This document shows, piece after piece, positions 63,618 through 64,000 of a stretch of 64,000 nt of DNA; position 1 is the stretch's first letter; each line of letters starts with the position of its first letter. This DNA is from an uncultured bacterium (GTDB taxonomy: Bacteria > Cloacimonadota > Cloacimonadia > Cloacimonadales > Cloacimonadaceae). The stretch is from assembly GCA_938009275.1 (NCBI GenBank), contig CALLHY010000011.1, positions 70,286 to 134,285 of the forward strand, given 5' to 3'. The notes below the pieces were generated by a model. That model had not been told where the DNA came from. It did no database searches and was given only the letters and a program-made list of their open reading frames with translations. The position numbers and the translations under genes are program-made.

Positions 63618-63677
63618 TTATAGTATCATTATAGTATCATTATAGTGTCATTATAGTGTGTTATAGTCGTTATAATG
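63618..63677. repeat. Decaying 11-bp tandem array TTATAGTATCA
   Basis: Two exact units and one single-base variant (TTATAGTGTCA), followed by shortened units TTATAGTGTG, TTATAGTCG and TTATAATG. Confidence 0.8.
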
Positions 63678-63779
63678 TGGATTCGCGTAAACACTCACGT
63701 TCACTATCTTGCTAAGCTGCTAACCCGTTAATCTCTCTTCTCCTCTTTGCTCTTTTACTCTTTGTTAAGTATCTATGTC

Positions 63780-63858
63780 GTCCCCGAGGGACTCAAAATG
63801 GTATTGCATGATACCTGAGGCTCACGCCTCAGGCTAATATATGTCGTTCTTACAGAAC
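63780..63858. repeat. REP-like triplet of small hairpins
   Basis: GTCCC-CGA-GGGAC (63780-63792), the perfect CCTGAGGC-TCAC-GCCTCAGG (63814-63833), and GTTCT-TAC-AGAAC (63846-63858), each close to the word 'TATGTCGT'. The alternation resembles dispersed REP-type elements common in FCB/PVC genomes. Confidence 0.7.
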
Positions 63859-63882
63859 TTTAATGCATCACGCATCTACCCA

Positions 63883-64000
63883 TTAACCTGTTAACCTGTT
63901 AACCTGATAACCCATTAACCTGTTAACCTGTTAACCTGTTAACCTGATAACCCATTAACCTGATAACCCATTAACCTGTTAACCTGTTAACCTGTTAACC
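63883..64000. repeat. 8-bp tandem array TTAACCTG with ATAACCCA variants, running off the window
   Basis: Fourteen full units and a partial one without any interruption. Units 4, 9 and 11 are ATAACCCA and all others TTAACCTG. Adjacent standard units create GTTAAC palindromes. The full length is unknown because the window ends inside it. Confidence 0.95.

Larger units (their letters stand above)
63142..64000. other. Repeat-dense non-coding tail of the window
   Basis: No protein-like frame. Within 860 nt there are REP-like hairpins, two kinds of short tandem array, a 23-bp-arm palindrome and an 8-bp tandem array that reaches the window edge, plus smaller inverted words such as TTAAACGT/ACGTTTAA (63165-63172, 63197-63204). 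No DnaA-box cluster was recognised. Confidence 0.75.

Noticed and set aside
63883..64000. CRISPR array or telomere-like repeat
   Set aside because: There are no spacers between the 8-bp units, and the unit does not match known telomeric repeats; it is a simple tandem array.

Overview
The window most resembles the chromosome of a Candidatus Cloacimonadota (Cloacimonetes, FCB group) bacterium. This rests on the gene set: three secreted proteins end in type IX-like (FlgD-like, 'YPNP...GxYxYR') sorting domains, and there are an Omp28/DUF6029-type cluster, a Bacteroidetes-style DUF3098 gene, [FeFe]-hydrogenase maturase HydE, a membrane hydrogenase-related complex, and moderate GC with AGGAGG-type ribosome sites. 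The assignment is inferred from content, not from a marker search. No phage, CRISPR array or intact insertion sequence was seen.

Layout. 1-13.2 kb holds a 5'-truncated gingipain-like (C25) peptidase, a 2516-residue mosaic surface protein on the opposite strand, and a class III cyclase/STAND-type ATPase/TPR signalling protein. 13.2-14.4 kb is a palindrome-rich non-coding stretch. 14.4-18.5 kb is a rightward group: a two-gene aminolipid module (OlsB/OlsA or GlsB/GlsA type), a small DUF3098-like membrane protein, a DUF58 protein and the two subunits of class I fumarase. 18.7-22.8 kb is leftward: RNase HIII, FolC, an atypical pilin-like protein, a membrane lytic transglycosylase and a rubrerythrin-like diiron protein. 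23-28.7 kb holds a PocR-domain hybrid histidine kinase, a NatAB-type ABC exporter and a GYF_2 membrane protein.

28.9-36.0 kb is a tightly overlapping six-gene operon for a membrane complex related to group 4 NiFe hydrogenases and complex I. Its large subunit has lost all four nickel-ligand cysteines, so it is best called an Ehr (energy-converting hydrogenase-related) complex of unknown reaction. The operon appears to start with a leaderless message. HydE, for the unrelated [FeFe] hydrogenases, lies next to it on the other strand.

38-45 kb carries a phytochrome-like kinase with its single-domain response regulator, an SPFH protein, a GNAT acetyltransferase and an LVIVD-repeat secreted protein. 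45.8-56.7 kb is a long rightward series: two tandem phosphotransbutyrylase-family genes, rpiB, glyA and ppx/gppA, then a thiol-disulfide group (DsbD, a CxxC lipoprotein, a TlpA-like thioredoxin, an outer-membrane barrel protein and an Omp28-like T9SS cargo). 56.8-60.8 kb has an orphan PhnE-like permease, pyrimidine-nucleoside phosphorylase and a proton antiporter fused to a PTS EIIA domain, followed by tRNA-Asn. 61.5-63.1 kb has a sigma-factor-like protein with an unrecognised C-terminal domain and two very small genes. 63.1-64 kb is non-coding and contains several kinds of repeat, ending in an 8-bp tandem array that runs off the window.

The most notable items are the cysteine-less Ehr complex, a dispersed family of long palindromes between genes (one with a perfect 34-bp stem), apparently leaderless promoters, the sigma-like gene with its small partners beside the repeat-dense tail, and the extracytoplasmic thiol operon.
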